A stretch of DNA of 64,000 nucleotides from Streptomyces canus (GTDB taxonomy: Bacteria > Actinomycetota > Actinomycetes > Streptomycetales > Streptomycetaceae). Shown here piece after piece: positions 40,663 to 49,247 of this stretch; the stretch's first letter is position 1, and each line of letters starts with the position of its first letter. Where the stretch lies: assembly GCF_041435015.1 (NCBI RefSeq), contig NZ_CP107989.1:7378001-7442000 (forward strand). Reading direction: 5' to 3'. The position numbers and the translations under genes were made by a program. Below the pieces are notes generated by a model, which ran no database searches, had not been told where the DNA came from, and worked only from the letters and a program-made list of their open reading frames with translations.

Positions 40663-40902
40663 ATGACGGTTCCCCTCCCGACCGCCTCGACGCGGTGGCG
40701 CTGCACCCTCTGCGGCAACCTCACGCGCTTCGACGTGACCCGCTCGTCGAAGGTCGTCGAGTACGTCCACCTCGACCTGGCCGGAGAGCCGAAGGTCGAG
40801 GAGCGCGAGGTGGTCAGTGAGACCATCGAGTCGGTGCGGTGCCGCTGGTGCAACGCCGTGGACCAGGTGGAACTCGTGGACAGGCCGGGCGCCGACTCCT
40901 GA
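40663..40902 (+). CDS. Small zinc-ribbon-like protein
   Basis: 79 residues from ATG 40663. Two CxxC pairs, CTLCGNLTRFD near residue 14 and RCRWCNAVD near residue 60, suggest a zinc ribbon. The rest is acidic beta-rich sequence (YVHLDLAGEPKVEEREVV). It precedes the NYN-domain gene by 35 bp on the same strand, so both may act on RNA, an inference from context. Confidence 0.75.
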   Translation: MTVPLPTASTRWRCTLCGNLTRFDVTRSSKVVEYVHLDLAGEPKVEEREVVSETIESVRCRWCNAVDQVELVDRPGADS

Positions 40903-40937
40903 GAGAGCCGGCCCCGCACAGTGATGGGGTGTGACGG

Positions 40938-42281
40938 ATGGTGGAGACACAAGGCGGGGAGCCGGGCGACGGCGCCGCCGAGGTGCTCGACCGTCCGCTG
41001 CCCGACGGTGTGCGGCGCAGGGTCGTACACATCGTCTCGGAGGGCTTCGGCGGGCTGACCGTCGGCGAACTGCCCGCACAGCTCAGACAGTACGCGCGCT
41101 TCGCGCCGAACCGGCGGGCCAAGTTCGCGGGCAACGCCATGGCGGCCGCGCTGGAGACCGATCCGCTGTTCCGCCAGCGGATCGGGGAGAAGTTCAGAGA
41201 GGCCCAGCCGGAGCTGGCCGGTGCCCTCGACTCCGGTGCGCCGCCCCCGGCCGCGGATCCGCTCGATGTGGCGGCCGCGGCCTATGTTCTGCGGCCGACC
41301 GGCTGGGTCAAGCTGGTCACCGCGGCCGGCGAGGAGGCCCTGCGGGCGGACGCCGAGCGGGCCGACGAGGAGAGCCGCGCCGAGCTGGAGCGGCTGCGCG
41401 AGGAGCTCGCGGCCGCCCGCGACCAGACGCGCGCCGAGACCGAGCGGCTGCGCACCGAGCTGGAGTCCGCCAAGAAGGAAACCGAATCGCTGCACCGAAA
41501 GCTGCGCGCGGCACACAGTGACGTCAAGCGCGGTGAGGCGGCCCTGCGCAAGCTGCAGGGCGAGATGGAGACCGTACGCACCGAGGGGCAGGCCCAGGTG
41601 TCCGCCGCCGAGAGCGAGTCCCGGCGCCTGAAGGCACGCCTCGGGGAGTCGGAGGCCGCTCTGGAGGCCACGCGCAGAGCGGCGCGGGAGGGGCGCAGTG
41701 TCGAGGACATGCGCGTGCGTCTGCTTCTGGACACCGTTCTGGACGCGGCCCAGGGGCTGCGGCGGGAGCTGGCGTTGCCGCCGGTCTCCGTGCGGCCCGC
41801 CGAGACGGTGGACGCGGTCGAACCGGGCCGCATGACCCCGAAGGACATCGCCGCGCGTGCGCTGTCCGAGAACGACCCCGCGATCCTGGACCAGCTTCTG
41901 GCCCTGCCCCAGGCGCACTTGGTGGTCGACGGATACAACGTCACCAAGACCGGCTATCCCCAGATGCCGCTGGAGAAGCAGCGCCTGAGGCTCCTCGGGC
42001 AGCTCTCCCAGCTCGCCGCGCAGACGGGGGCGGAGGTGACCTGTGTCTTCGACGGGGCCGAGCTGGCCGCGCCCGTGCTGCTCGCGCCGCCGCGCGGGGT
42101 GCGGGTGCTGTTCTCCAAGGCGGGCGTCACCGCCGACGAATTGATCCGCCAGCTCGTGCGCGCCGAGCCGCCGGGGAGGCCGGTGATCGTCGCCTCGACC
42201 GACCGCGAGGTCGCCGACGGCATCGCCAAGGCGGGGGCGCGGCCGGTCGCTTCCGCGATGCTTCTGAAGCGACTGTCCTAA
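40938..42281 (+). CDS. NYN-domain putative RNA-processing protein with coiled coil
   Basis: 447 residues from ATG 40938. An N-terminal helical region (PDGVRRRVVHIVSEGFGGLT) precedes a long coiled coil (about 140-255, LERLREELAAARDQTRAETE and onward). The C-terminal domain (about 325-447) is a YacP-type NYN/PIN-like nuclease fold: AHLVVDGYNVTKTGYP, EVTCVFDGAE and VIVASTDREVADGIAKAGAR, with aspartates positioned for metal binding. The likely role is RNA cleavage or decay, by family. Confidence 0.88.
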   Translation: MVETQGGEPGDGAAEVLDRPLPDGVRRRVVHIVSEGFGGLTVGELPAQLRQYARFAPNRRAKFAGNAMAAALETDPLFRQRIGEKFREAQPELAGALDSGAPPPAADPLDVAAAAYVLRPTGWVKLVTAAGEEALRADAERADEESRAELERLREELAAARDQTRAETERLRTELESAKKETESLHRKLRAAHSDVKRGEAALRKLQGEMETVRTEGQAQVSAAESESRRLKARLGESEAALEATRRAAREGRSVEDMRVRLLLDTVLDAAQGLRRELALPPVSVRPAETVDAVEPGRMTPKDIAARALSENDPAILDQLLALPQAHLVVDGYNVTKTGYPQMPLEKQRLRLLGQLSQLAAQTGAEVTCVFDGAELAAPVLLAPPRGVRVLFSKAGVTADELIRQLVRAEPPGRPVIVASTDREVADGIAKAGARPVASAMLLKRLS

Positions 42282-42408
42282 ACATCAAAGTCCAGGTTGA
42301 ATGACCGAATTAGCCGTATCGTCACGCAACGTAGCGTCAAGTTGGCCTCACTGCATGTGAGTTATGTGCAAAGAATGCAGGGCGTGACGAGATTTTGCTC
42401 CTGAGGAT

Positions 42409-42438
42409 TTGAACTGATCACGGGAAGGTCACTAGGGT
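42409..42438 (+). promoter_or_regulatory. Candidate vegetative promoter of the first NlpC/P60 gene
   Basis: TTGAAC (42409-42414) and TAGGGT (42433-42438) with an 18-bp spacer match Streptomyces vegetative promoters. TGATCAC (42415-42421), inside the spacer, and GTGATCA (42461-42467), just downstream of the start point, form an inverted pair 39 bp apart that could hold a repressor. I see no c-di-AMP (ydaO) riboswitch here. Confidence 0.6.
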
Positions 42439-42490
42439 CTGGGCTCGAACCTCCGAGCGGGTGATCACTCAAAAGAAGGAGTTCACCTCC

Positions 42491-43525
42491 GTGGCGTCCC
42501 ACCGTCGACCCAAGCAGCCGAGCCGTACGCGCGTAACCGTGCTCACGACCGCAGCGGCTGCCGCCGTGGCCCTCAGTGCCAATGCCGCCAACGCCGCGCC
42601 GAGCGAGAAGCCGAGCAAGGACGAGGTCAAGGCGAAGGTCGACGCCCTCTACGAGCAGGCCGAGCAGGCCACCGAGAAGCTCAACGGCGCCAAGGAGAAG
42701 CAGGAGAAGCTCCAGAAGGAGATCTCCACCATCCAGGACAACGTGGCCCGCGGCCAGGACGACCTGAACGAACTGCGGGACTCCATAGGCCTCGCGGCCG
42801 CCGCGCAGTACCGCAGCGGCACGATCGACTCCTCGCTCCAGCTCTTCCTGTCCTCCAACCCGGAGGACTACCTGGACCAGGCGTCCACCGCGGACCAGCT
42901 CAGCTCCCAGCAGGTCGAGGCGCTGAAGAAGATCCAGGAGAAGCAGCGCGAGCTGGCCCAGGACCGCGCCGAGGCCTCCGAGAAGCTCAAGGACCTCTCG
43001 AGCACCCGCACCGAACTGGCCAAGCAGAAGAAGGCCGTTCAGGGCAAGCTCGCCGAGGCGCAGAAGCTCCTCAACTCGCTGACGGCCGCCGAGAAGGCCG
43101 CCCTCGCCGCCGCCGACGCCCGCGCCAGCCGCTCCGCGAGCGAGCGCGTGGACCTCGGTGACGCCCCCGCGTCCTCCGCGCGGGCCCAGGCGGCCTTCAA
43201 CGCCGCCCAGACCCAGCTCGGCAAGCCGTACGTCTACGGCGCCACCGGCACCGCCTCCTACGACTGCTCGGGCCTGACCTCCTGGGCCTACGCGCAGGCC
43301 GGCATCACCATCCCGCGCACCTCGCAGGCCCAGGCCAACGCCGGCACGCGCATCTACAGCATGAGCGACCTCAAGGTCGGCGACCTGGTCATCTTCTACG
43401 GCGACCTGCACCACGTCGCCCTGTACGCGGGCAACGGCCAGGTCATCCACGCCCCGCGCACCGGCACGGTCGTGCGCTACGAGTCGATCAACAACATGCC
43501 GTTCCAGTTCGGCGTACGGATCTGA
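42491..43525 (+). CDS. Secreted NlpC/P60 peptidoglycan endopeptidase (RipA-like)
   Basis: 344 residues from GTG 42491 with AAGGAG nine bases upstream. A signal peptide ends near ANAANAAPSE. A coiled coil (about 45-200) with AAAAQYRSGTIDSSLQLFLS precedes the NlpC/P60 domain with catalytic Cys in ATGTASYDCSGLTSWAY, VGDLVIFYGDLHHVALYAGN (His) and VIHAPRTG. These D-glutamyl-meso-diaminopimelate-type endopeptidases cut peptidoglycan stems in division and sporulation. The neighbouring gene is a paralogue, and position matches Rv2190c in M. tuberculosis. Confidence 0.93.
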   Translation: MASHRRPKQPSRTRVTVLTTAAAAAVALSANAANAAPSEKPSKDEVKAKVDALYEQAEQATEKLNGAKEKQEKLQKEISTIQDNVARGQDDLNELRDSIGLAAAAQYRSGTIDSSLQLFLSSNPEDYLDQASTADQLSSQQVEALKKIQEKQRELAQDRAEASEKLKDLSSTRTELAKQKKAVQGKLAEAQKLLNSLTAAEKAALAAADARASRSASERVDLGDAPASSARAQAAFNAAQTQLGKPYVYGATGTASYDCSGLTSWAYAQAGITIPRTSQAQANAGTRIYSMSDLKVGDLVIFYGDLHHVALYAGNGQVIHAPRTGTVVRYESINNMPFQFGVRI

Positions 43526-43597
43526 GCCTCCCGACCGCCCAAGATCGCGACGACTCGCCGCCCGTTCGGGCGAATCGCGACAAGCGCACCTGACTGC

Positions 43598-43633
43598 ACA
43601 CCCCGCCCATGACCTGCGTCCTAGGCGGGGTGT
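43598..43633 (+). terminator. Terminator between the two NlpC/P60 genes
   Basis: A 10-bp stem ACACCCCGCC (43598-43607) and GGCGGGGTGT (43624-43633) with a 16-base loop lies 72 bp after the first gene. A further dyad around 43545-43580 (TCGCGAC...GCCC-GTTC-GGGC...TCGCGA) precedes it. Confidence 0.75.
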
Positions 43634-43657
43634 CACGTTGTGTGCCCCCGGAGGTCG

Positions 43658-43687
43658 TTGGATACTCCCCCGCCGCGGGGCTACTGT
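43658..43687 (+). promoter_or_regulatory. Candidate promoter of the second NlpC/P60 gene
   Basis: TTGGAT (43658-43663) and TACTGT (43682-43687) are 18 bp apart, about 65 bp before the GTG at 43751. With the terminator upstream, this gene is probably transcribed independently of its paralogue. Confidence 0.55.
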
Positions 43688-43750
43688 CGGCCGCGTTTCC
43701 CCTTCGCCGGGGAACGTCTCTGTCCGTCAGTGGAAGGAGCGCGGCTTCCC

Positions 43751-44767
43751 GTGGGGTCCCATCGCCGCCTTGTCCAGACGTCCGGGTTCAACCGGGGCGC
43801 CGGTGCCGCCCTGTCCGTGCTGTCCGCGGCGGCCGCCGCGCTCGGCGCCGTACCGGCCGTCGCCGCCCCGTCCGACGGCACCCGGGCCGAGGTGGACCGT
43901 CTCTACGAGGAGGCCGAGCACGCCACCGAGGCCTACAACAAGGCCGACGAGCGCGCCGACTCGCTGCGCGAGGAGGTCGGAACCGCGCAGGACGGGATCG
44001 CGCGGCAGCAGGAGCGCATCAACTCCATGCGGGAGGCGCTCGGTTCGCTGGCCGGCGCCCAGTACCGCTCCGGCGGCCTCGACCCGTCCCTCGCGCTGCT
44101 GTTCTCCGACGACCCGGACGAGTACCTCGACAAGGCCGCCGTCCTCGACCGGATCAGCGCCCACCAGGCGGGTGAGCTCAAGGACCTCCAGGAGGCCATG
44201 CGCGAACTCGCCCAGGAGCGCAGCGAAGCGGCACGGAAGCTCGACGAACTGGAGAAGAGCCGCAAGGCCGTCGCCTCCCACAAGCGGACCGTCGAGACGA
44301 AGCTCGCCAGGGCACGCGAGCTGCTCAACTCCCTGCCGTCCGACGAACGCGCCGCCTACGACCGGGCCTCCCGATCCGGCCGCTCCGGGCTGCCCGACCT
44401 CTCGGGTGCGGTGGCGCCCTCGGGCCGGGCGGCCGCCGCCGTGGCCGCAGCGCAGTCCGCGATCGGCATGCCGTACGTGTGGGGTGCCAACGGGCCCACC
44501 GGCTTCGACTGTTCGGGTCTGATGCAGTGGGCCTACGCCCGGGCCGGCGTCGCCCTGCCCCGCACGTCCCAGGCCCAGCGCTACGCCGGCCGCCAGGTCC
44601 CGCTCTCCCAGGCGATGCCCGGCGACCTGGTCACCTACCGGGGCGACGCCAGCCACGTCGGCATGTACGTCGGCAACGGTCAGGTCGTCCACGCTCCCTA
44701 TCCCGGCGCCCCGGTGCGCTACGACCCGGTGGGCATGATGCCGGGGGCGACGGTCACACGCCCCTGA
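43751..44767 (+). CDS. Secreted NlpC/P60 peptidoglycan endopeptidase (paralogue)
   Basis: 338 residues from GTG 43751 with GGAAGGAG upstream. A signal peptide ends near AVPAVAAPSDG, followed by a coiled coil (LYEEAEHATEAYNKADERAD and GSLAGAQYRSGGLDPSLALL) and the catalytic domain with GFDCSGLMQWAYARAG (Cys), GDASHVGMYVGNG (His) and VVHAPYPGAP. It is collinear with the gene just upstream, so the pair arose by tandem duplication, but the sequences have diverged well beyond recent duplication. Confidence 0.93.
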   Translation: MGSHRRLVQTSGFNRGAGAALSVLSAAAAALGAVPAVAAPSDGTRAEVDRLYEEAEHATEAYNKADERADSLREEVGTAQDGIARQQERINSMREALGSLAGAQYRSGGLDPSLALLFSDDPDEYLDKAAVLDRISAHQAGELKDLQEAMRELAQERSEAARKLDELEKSRKAVASHKRTVETKLARARELLNSLPSDERAAYDRASRSGRSGLPDLSGAVAPSGRAAAAVAAAQSAIGMPYVWGANGPTGFDCSGLMQWAYARAGVALPRTSQAQRYAGRQVPLSQAMPGDLVTYRGDASHVGMYVGNGQVVHAPYPGAPVRYDPVGMMPGATVTRP

Positions 44768-44800
44768 CCGACGGCTCCGATACCCGTACGATCGGGAAAC

Positions 44801-45994
44801 ATGGCTGGTCGAGGGCGGGCGTCGAAACACGGTGTCGTGGTGCTGTGCCTGCTGCTGGCCTCCCTGGTGGCCTGCGGCGGGAGACCGACGGCCACCGACA
44901 CCGCCAAGGCCGACGTGCAGCGCGTCCTCGACCGGAGGGCCGCCGCCGTCCTCGACCGGGACAAGGCGGCGATCGCCGAGACGGGCACCGCGAGTTGGTT
45001 CGAGGACGTCAGCGCGGTACCGCTCGCCTCCTGGTCCTACAAGGTCACCGGCGTCCACCGCAGCGGCTCCACCGCCACCGCCGACGCGGAACTGCGCTAC
45101 CAGGTCCAGGGCTACGACAGCGCCCCCGTCACCGTCGCCCGCACCCTGGACCTCTCCCTGGACGCGTCCGGCCAGTGGTACGTCGCCGACGAGAAGCCCG
45201 CCAAGAAGGCCCCGCAGCAGCTGTGGGACCAGGGCGAGGTGACGGTCGTCCGCGGAAGGCACAGCCTGGTCCTCGGCGTCGGACATTCCGGTGAGAAGCT
45301 GCACTTCTTCGCGGATCTGGCCGACCACGCCGTACCCGCCGTGTCGGACGCCTGGGGCACCGAGTGGTCCCGGCACGTCGTCGTGCTCGTACCGAGGTCC
45401 GTGGAGGGGATGGGGGGCCTGCTCGGCTCGCCCGCCTCCTCGTACCGCGGGATCGCGGCCGTCACCACCGGCGAGACCGGCGCCCCGGCGCAGGCGCCCG
45501 CGGACCGGATCATCGTCAATCCCGACGCGTACGGCCTCCTCGGCACCGTGGGCGGGCAGGTCGTGCTCACCCACGAGACCACCCATGTCGCCACCCGCGC
45601 CGACACCACCGCCGCGACCCCGCTGTGGCTGTCCGAGGGGTACGCCGACTGGGTCGGTTACCGCGGCACCGGGCGCACCCCGGTCGAGGCCGCACCGGAG
45701 CTGGGTGAGGCCGTCTCCGAGCGCCGGGTGCCGACGGTCCTGCCGTCCGACGCGGACTTCGGTTTCGCCGGCAGCGCGACCGCGCTCGCCAAGTCCTACG
45801 AGAGCGGCTGGATGGCCTGCCGGATGATCGCGGACCGGTGGGGCGAGGCGAAGCTGGGCGCCTTCTACCGGGCGGTGGGCACGCACACGAAGCGGCCGGG
45901 GGCGGTGGAGGAGGCCATGGCGAAGGTCCTCGGCACCGACCTGGAGGCGTTCACGGCCGAGTGGCGGGAGTATCTGCGGGCTCAGCTCGGCTGA
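44801..45994 (+). CDS. Lipoprotein with gluzincin (peptidase MA-like) domain
   Basis: 397 residues from ATG 44801. The signal has lipobox SLVAC (Cys about 25). Residues about 35-150 form an NTF2-like or similar beta domain (DVQRVLDRRAAAVLDRDKAA). The C-terminal domain (about 160-397) has a zinc-peptidase motif VVLTHETTHVATR with the downstream glutamate in PLWLSEGYADWVGYRG, the gluzincin pattern. A surface metalloprotease is likely; substrates are unknown. The last 13 bp overlap the opposing padR gene. Confidence 0.85.
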   Translation: MAGRGRASKHGVVVLCLLLASLVACGGRPTATDTAKADVQRVLDRRAAAVLDRDKAAIAETGTASWFEDVSAVPLASWSYKVTGVHRSGSTATADAELRYQVQGYDSAPVTVARTLDLSLDASGQWYVADEKPAKKAPQQLWDQGEVTVVRGRHSLVLGVGHSGEKLHFFADLADHAVPAVSDAWGTEWSRHVVVLVPRSVEGMGGLLGSPASSYRGIAAVTTGETGAPAQAPADRIIVNPDAYGLLGTVGGQVVLTHETTHVATRADTTAATPLWLSEGYADWVGYRGTGRTPVEAAPELGEAVSERRVPTVLPSDADFGFAGSATALAKSYESGWMACRMIADRWGEAKLGAFYRAVGTHTKRPGAVEEAMAKVLGTDLEAFTAEWREYLRAQLG

Positions 45995-46512
45995 TCCAGG
46001 CGCTCGATGGCCTCCGCCAGCCACGCCCGCTCGGCCTGGCCGGTCGCCCGCGCCACCCGCAGCATGCCCTGCCGGAACAGGTCGTCCGTCTCTTCCGCGC
46101 GCACCGGTTCGCCGCCGTCGTAGAAGAAGCTCGCCGGCGTCTGGAGGAACTCCAGCCGCCGGCGCAGTACGGCTGCCTGCTCCCGCCGGTCCGGCAGGTG
46201 CCGCAGGAACGCGAGGACGGTGTTGAAACGGACCTGGTCGGTGATCTCGGCCTGTTTGGGGTGCCGCAGCCGCTCCAGCAGCTCCTCGTGCCCCAGACCG
46301 GTCAGCGACAGTGTCCGACGCGGGGCCGCGCTCGCGCCCGGCTCCGCCCGCTCGTCGAGCTTGCCCGCCTTGACGAGACGCGTGATCGCCGGATAGAGCG
46401 CGCCGTCGCTGACCGGGCGGACATGGCCGGTGAGCGCCTTGATGCGCTCCTTGAGCTCGTAGCCGTGCAGGGGTTCTTCGGCCAGGAAGCCGAGGATCGA
46501 CAGCTCCAGCAC
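45982..46512 (-). CDS. PadR family transcriptional regulator
   Basis: 176 residues from GTG 46512 with a perfect AGGAGG upstream. The winged helix MLELSILGFLAEEPLHGYEL, with VSDGALYPAITRLVKAGKL, is the PadR signature; a longer C-terminal dimerisation domain (about 90-176) makes it a PadR-s1/Vir_act_alpha_C-type protein. It is divergent from the MATE transporter gene, and three 15-bp repeats lie between, so it most likely represses the transporter and itself. Confidence 0.92.
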   Translation of the reverse strand: MLELSILGFLAEEPLHGYELKERIKALTGHVRPVSDGALYPAITRLVKAGKLDERAEPGASAAPRRTLSLTGLGHEELLERLRHPKQAEITDQVRFNTVLAFLRHLPDRREQAAVLRRRLEFLQTPASFFYDGGEPVRAEETDDLFRQGMLRVARATGQAERAWLAEAIERLDQPS

Positions 46513-46545
46513 TGCATTCCTCCTTGCGGGGGTCGTGCCCTCATG

Positions 46546-46590
46546 CTACCTCTTATCGAGCTACCTCTATTCGAGGTATCTCGTATCGAG
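46546..46590. promoter_or_regulatory. Three tandem 15-bp repeats, putative PadR operator array
   Basis: CTACCTCTTATCGAG (46546-46560), CTACCTCTATTCGAG (46561-46575) and GTATCTCGTATCGAG (46576-46590) follow one another with exact 15-bp spacing. The second unit plus the next bases forms TACCTC-TATTC-GAGGTA, a perfect 6-bp dyad, and the third contains CTCG-TAT-CGAG. They lie in the 90-bp divergent region between padR and the MATE gene, 12 bp before the transporter start, where a bound repressor would block transcription and perhaps ribosome access. Confidence 0.75.
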
Positions 46591-46602
46591 GGGGACTCCT
46601 GG

Positions 46603-47916
46603 ATGAACAGCCACCGCAAGCAGCTTGTCGCGCTCGCCCACCCCGTCTACCTCGGCCTGCTGGCCTCCGTCGCCGCCGGGATCATCAACACCGTGTGGGT
46701 CTCCCGGCTCGGCGGCCCCGCCGTCGCCGCCGTGGCCGTCGCGACCAACGCCGAGAACGTGCTGCTCGGCGTCGCGCTCGTCTTCGCCTCCGGGACGACC
46801 GTGCTGGTGGCGCATGCCCGGGGCGCACGGGATCCCGGCGGAGTGCGGGCGGCCGTGCGCGGCGGCATGGCGCTGTGGGCGCTGGTCACCCCCGTGGTCG
46901 CCGTGGGCGGCTTCCTGCTGCGCGAGCCGCTGGCCCGGCTGGTGCTCGACGGCGGCCGGTCCGTGTCCCTGGCCACCGCCTACTTCGCGATCTCGATGCC
47001 CGGCATCGCCGTCTTCTTCGCCCAGCAACTCGTCGACGGCATCCTCAAGGGCGCCGGCGACACCCGGACCCCCATGCGGCTCGCCTTCCTCGCGAACGGG
47101 CTGATCCTGGTGTGCGATCCGTTCCTGATCCACCGGTACGGCGTCCCGGGCGCCGCGGCCTCGACCGTGCTGTGCCGGGCCCTGACCCTCGGGGTGGGAC
47201 TGCTCGCCCTGCGCCGGAACACCCTGCTCCGGTCGTGCCCGGGTGTCCCTGCCGGTGTCCCGCTGCGCGCGACGCTGGCCACCGGGCTGCCCATGGCCGC
47301 CGACTTCACCGTGCGCCAGGGCGGCGCGCTCGTCCTGGTGGCGATCGTGGCGCGGCTCGGGGTGACGGCGGTGGCCGCCTACTCCATCGCGTACAAGGTC
47401 ATGTACGTGGCCACCATGGCCTTCTACGCCGTGCGGCAGGCCGCCTCCATCCACACCGCGCACCTGCGGGGCTCCGGACGGGACGCGCGGCGGGTGATCG
47501 GGCGGGAGGCGGTGGCCGTGTCCGGCGCGGTGGGGCTCGTGGCGGCGGTGCTGCTCCACGTGACCGCCCGCTGGATCATGGCCGCCTTCGGCGCGGGACC
47601 CGAAGTCGCCCACGACGGCGTGCTGTTCCTGCGCTGCGTCGGGCCGTACCTGCTGCTGATGGCGTGCTTCATCGCGCTCGGCGGGGTCTTCGAGGGCAGT
47701 GGACAGGCGCGGGTGCTGCTGCGGGTGACGCTGCTCGGCACGGCGGCCCAGCTGGCGCTGGCATACGGCTGCACGGGCTTCGGACTGCCCGGCGTGTGCC
47801 TGGCGATGGCGCTGGCCATGGCCCTTCAGTGCGGTGTCGTGACGGTGCTGTTCCGGCGGACGCGCGCCGGAGTTCAGGAGGAGGCGGAGGCCTCCTGGGC
47901 GGGAGCCTCGGTCTGA
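46603..47916 (+). CDS. MATE family multidrug/metabolite efflux transporter
   Basis: 437 residues from ATG 46603 (GAGGGGGA upstream). Twelve helices in two homologous halves: LAHPVYLGLLASVAAGIINT and FASGTTVLVAHARGA in the first, GLPMAADFTVRQGGALVLVA and VGPYLLLMACFIALGGVFEG in the second. MATE proteins export cationic drugs or metabolites using Na+ or H+ gradients. The gene is divergent from padR, a common pairing for inducible efflux. Its last 43 bp overlap the opposing GT87 gene. Confidence 0.9.
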   Translation: MNSHRKQLVALAHPVYLGLLASVAAGIINTVWVSRLGGPAVAAVAVATNAENVLLGVALVFASGTTVLVAHARGARDPGGVRAAVRGGMALWALVTPVVAVGGFLLREPLARLVLDGGRSVSLATAYFAISMPGIAVFFAQQLVDGILKGAGDTRTPMRLAFLANGLILVCDPFLIHRYGVPGAAASTVLCRALTLGVGLLALRRNTLLRSCPGVPAGVPLRATLATGLPMAADFTVRQGGALVLVAIVARLGVTAVAAYSIAYKVMYVATMAFYAVRQAASIHTAHLRGSGRDARRVIGREAVAVSGAVGLVAAVLLHVTARWIMAAFGAGPEVAHDGVLFLRCVGPYLLLMACFIALGGVFEGSGQARVLLRVTLLGTAAQLALAYGCTGFGLPGVCLAMALAMALQCGVVTVLFRRTRAGVQEEAEASWAGASV

Positions 47917-49115
47917 TCCGGCACCGGGACCGCCGGAGCCGGCTTCTGGACCGTCCCCTTCCACAGCTCGCGCATGCCGATGACGGTGGCGAGGACCAGC
48001 AGGCCGTTGCGCGCGACCAGGAGGACGATGCCGCGAGGGGTGCTCCCGACGACGTCCGCGAACCAGATCGGGAACTCCAGGACCGTCACGAAGCACGCCA
48101 TCAGCACCAGGACGGCCGGCACGCCCATCCGGCTCGCGCGAAAGCACAGACAGGCCGCCGCGAGACCGACCAGCCACACCATGTACTGCGGGCTGATCAC
48201 GCGGCTGGTGGTGGTGAACATCAGCACCGCCACCAGCGCCGCGTCGGCCGCCGTGTGCGCCTCGAACCGGGTGGCCGCGAGCCGCCACAGCAGCAGCAGT
48301 CCGAAGGCCATGCCGGTCAGCGCGAGCGCGGCCGTGCTGACCATGGTCACCCAGGGGCCGAGGAACTCGACCGAGCCGTAGTTGAGCAGGACCGAGCCGT
48401 CCCAGCCGTGGTGCCGGGCGATGTGGAAGACCAGCGAACCCAGCGACTCCACCTCGGTGCCCCGCTCCCGCTGGAAGGTCAGGAAGGCGAAGGCCCCGGG
48501 CATCGCGACGGAGAACAGTCCGGCCACCACCACGACCGTCACCGCCGCCGAGGTCCAGACGCTCCGCCTGCGGATCCCCACGAGGATCAGCGCGGGCCAC
48601 ACCTTCAGCAGCGCCCCGAAGCCCACCAGCGCCCCGGCCACCTTCGGATGCCGGGCGGCCGCGAGGACCGCGGCGACGGCCACCGCGGTCACCATCACGT
48701 CGTAGCGGGAGTAGACGGTCGGGCCGAGCAGCGGTACGCCCGCCACCCACACCCAGGCTCCCCGCAGCCGCCGTCCGGGACGCAGGCCCGCGTACAGCAG
48801 CAGGAGGAGGGCGGCCAGGTCCGCGGCGAAGGCCATGAGGAAGAAGGCCTGCGTGTACTCCAGGAAGGGCAGCAGCGCGGGGGAGAGGATCGCGAGGGCC
48901 GCGGCGGGCGGATACTGCCAGGTCACGTCGGACTGCGGGAACGTTCCGGTGCGCAGGACGTCGTACCAGCCCTGATAGATGACCGACACGTCACTGGTGA
49001 CGTCCGGCCCGGGGAAGACGTACACCTTGAAGACGAACAGGAGCAGCAACAGCCTGGTCACGCCCCAGGTCAGCAGCAGCCACGTCAGGGACCGCCGCAC
49101 ACCCGTCGTCTCCAC
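47874..49115 (-). CDS. GT87-type polyprenyl-phosphate-mannose-dependent mannosyltransferase-like membrane protein
   Basis: 413 residues from GTG 49115. About ten helices; the first extracellular loop contains DVSVIYQGWYDVLRTGTFPQ and WQYPPAAALAIL, the pattern of GT-C (GT87/DUF2029) enzymes with a DxxxY-type catalytic aspartate, plus VYSRYDVMVTAVA and VGFGALLKVWP. In mycobacteria relatives (PimE, Rv2181) add mannose to phosphatidylinositol mannosides or lipomannan. Its place beside a PimB'-like gene supports an envelope glycolipid role. The acidic tail APAQEASASS is unremarkable. Confidence 0.85.
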   Translation of the reverse strand: METTGVRRSLTWLLLTWGVTRLLLLLFVFKVYVFPGPDVTSDVSVIYQGWYDVLRTGTFPQSDVTWQYPPAAALAILSPALLPFLEYTQAFFLMAFAADLAALLLLLYAGLRPGRRLRGAWVWVAGVPLLGPTVYSRYDVMVTAVAVAAVLAAARHPKVAGALVGFGALLKVWPALILVGIRRRSVWTSAAVTVVVVAGLFSVAMPGAFAFLTFQRERGTEVESLGSLVFHIARHHGWDGSVLLNYGSVEFLGPWVTMVSTAALALTGMAFGLLLLWRLAATRFEAHTAADAALVAVLMFTTTSRVISPQYMVWLVGLAAACLCFRASRMGVPAVLVLMACFVTVLEFPIWFADVVGSTPRGIVLLVARNGLLVLATVIGMRELWKGTVQKPAPAVPVPDQTEAPAQEASASS

Positions 49116-49247
49116 GTGGTTCCCCGCCGTTCGCCGTCGCCCTGAAATGGTCGCTTGAGGAGAACATGATGTCCCGCTCTCCTGTGAGGGTGCCATAAGA
49201 GCGGCCGTCCCCGGCTGTGAGCTGCCGGTTCGGTAGGGTCGGCGGCG

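Noticed and set aside
42282..42490. Possible c-di-AMP (ydaO) riboswitch before the NlpC/P60 gene
   Set aside because: Such riboswitches are common before Streptomyces wall hydrolases, but the conserved blocks are absent; only a vegetative promoter and a short inverted pair are visible.
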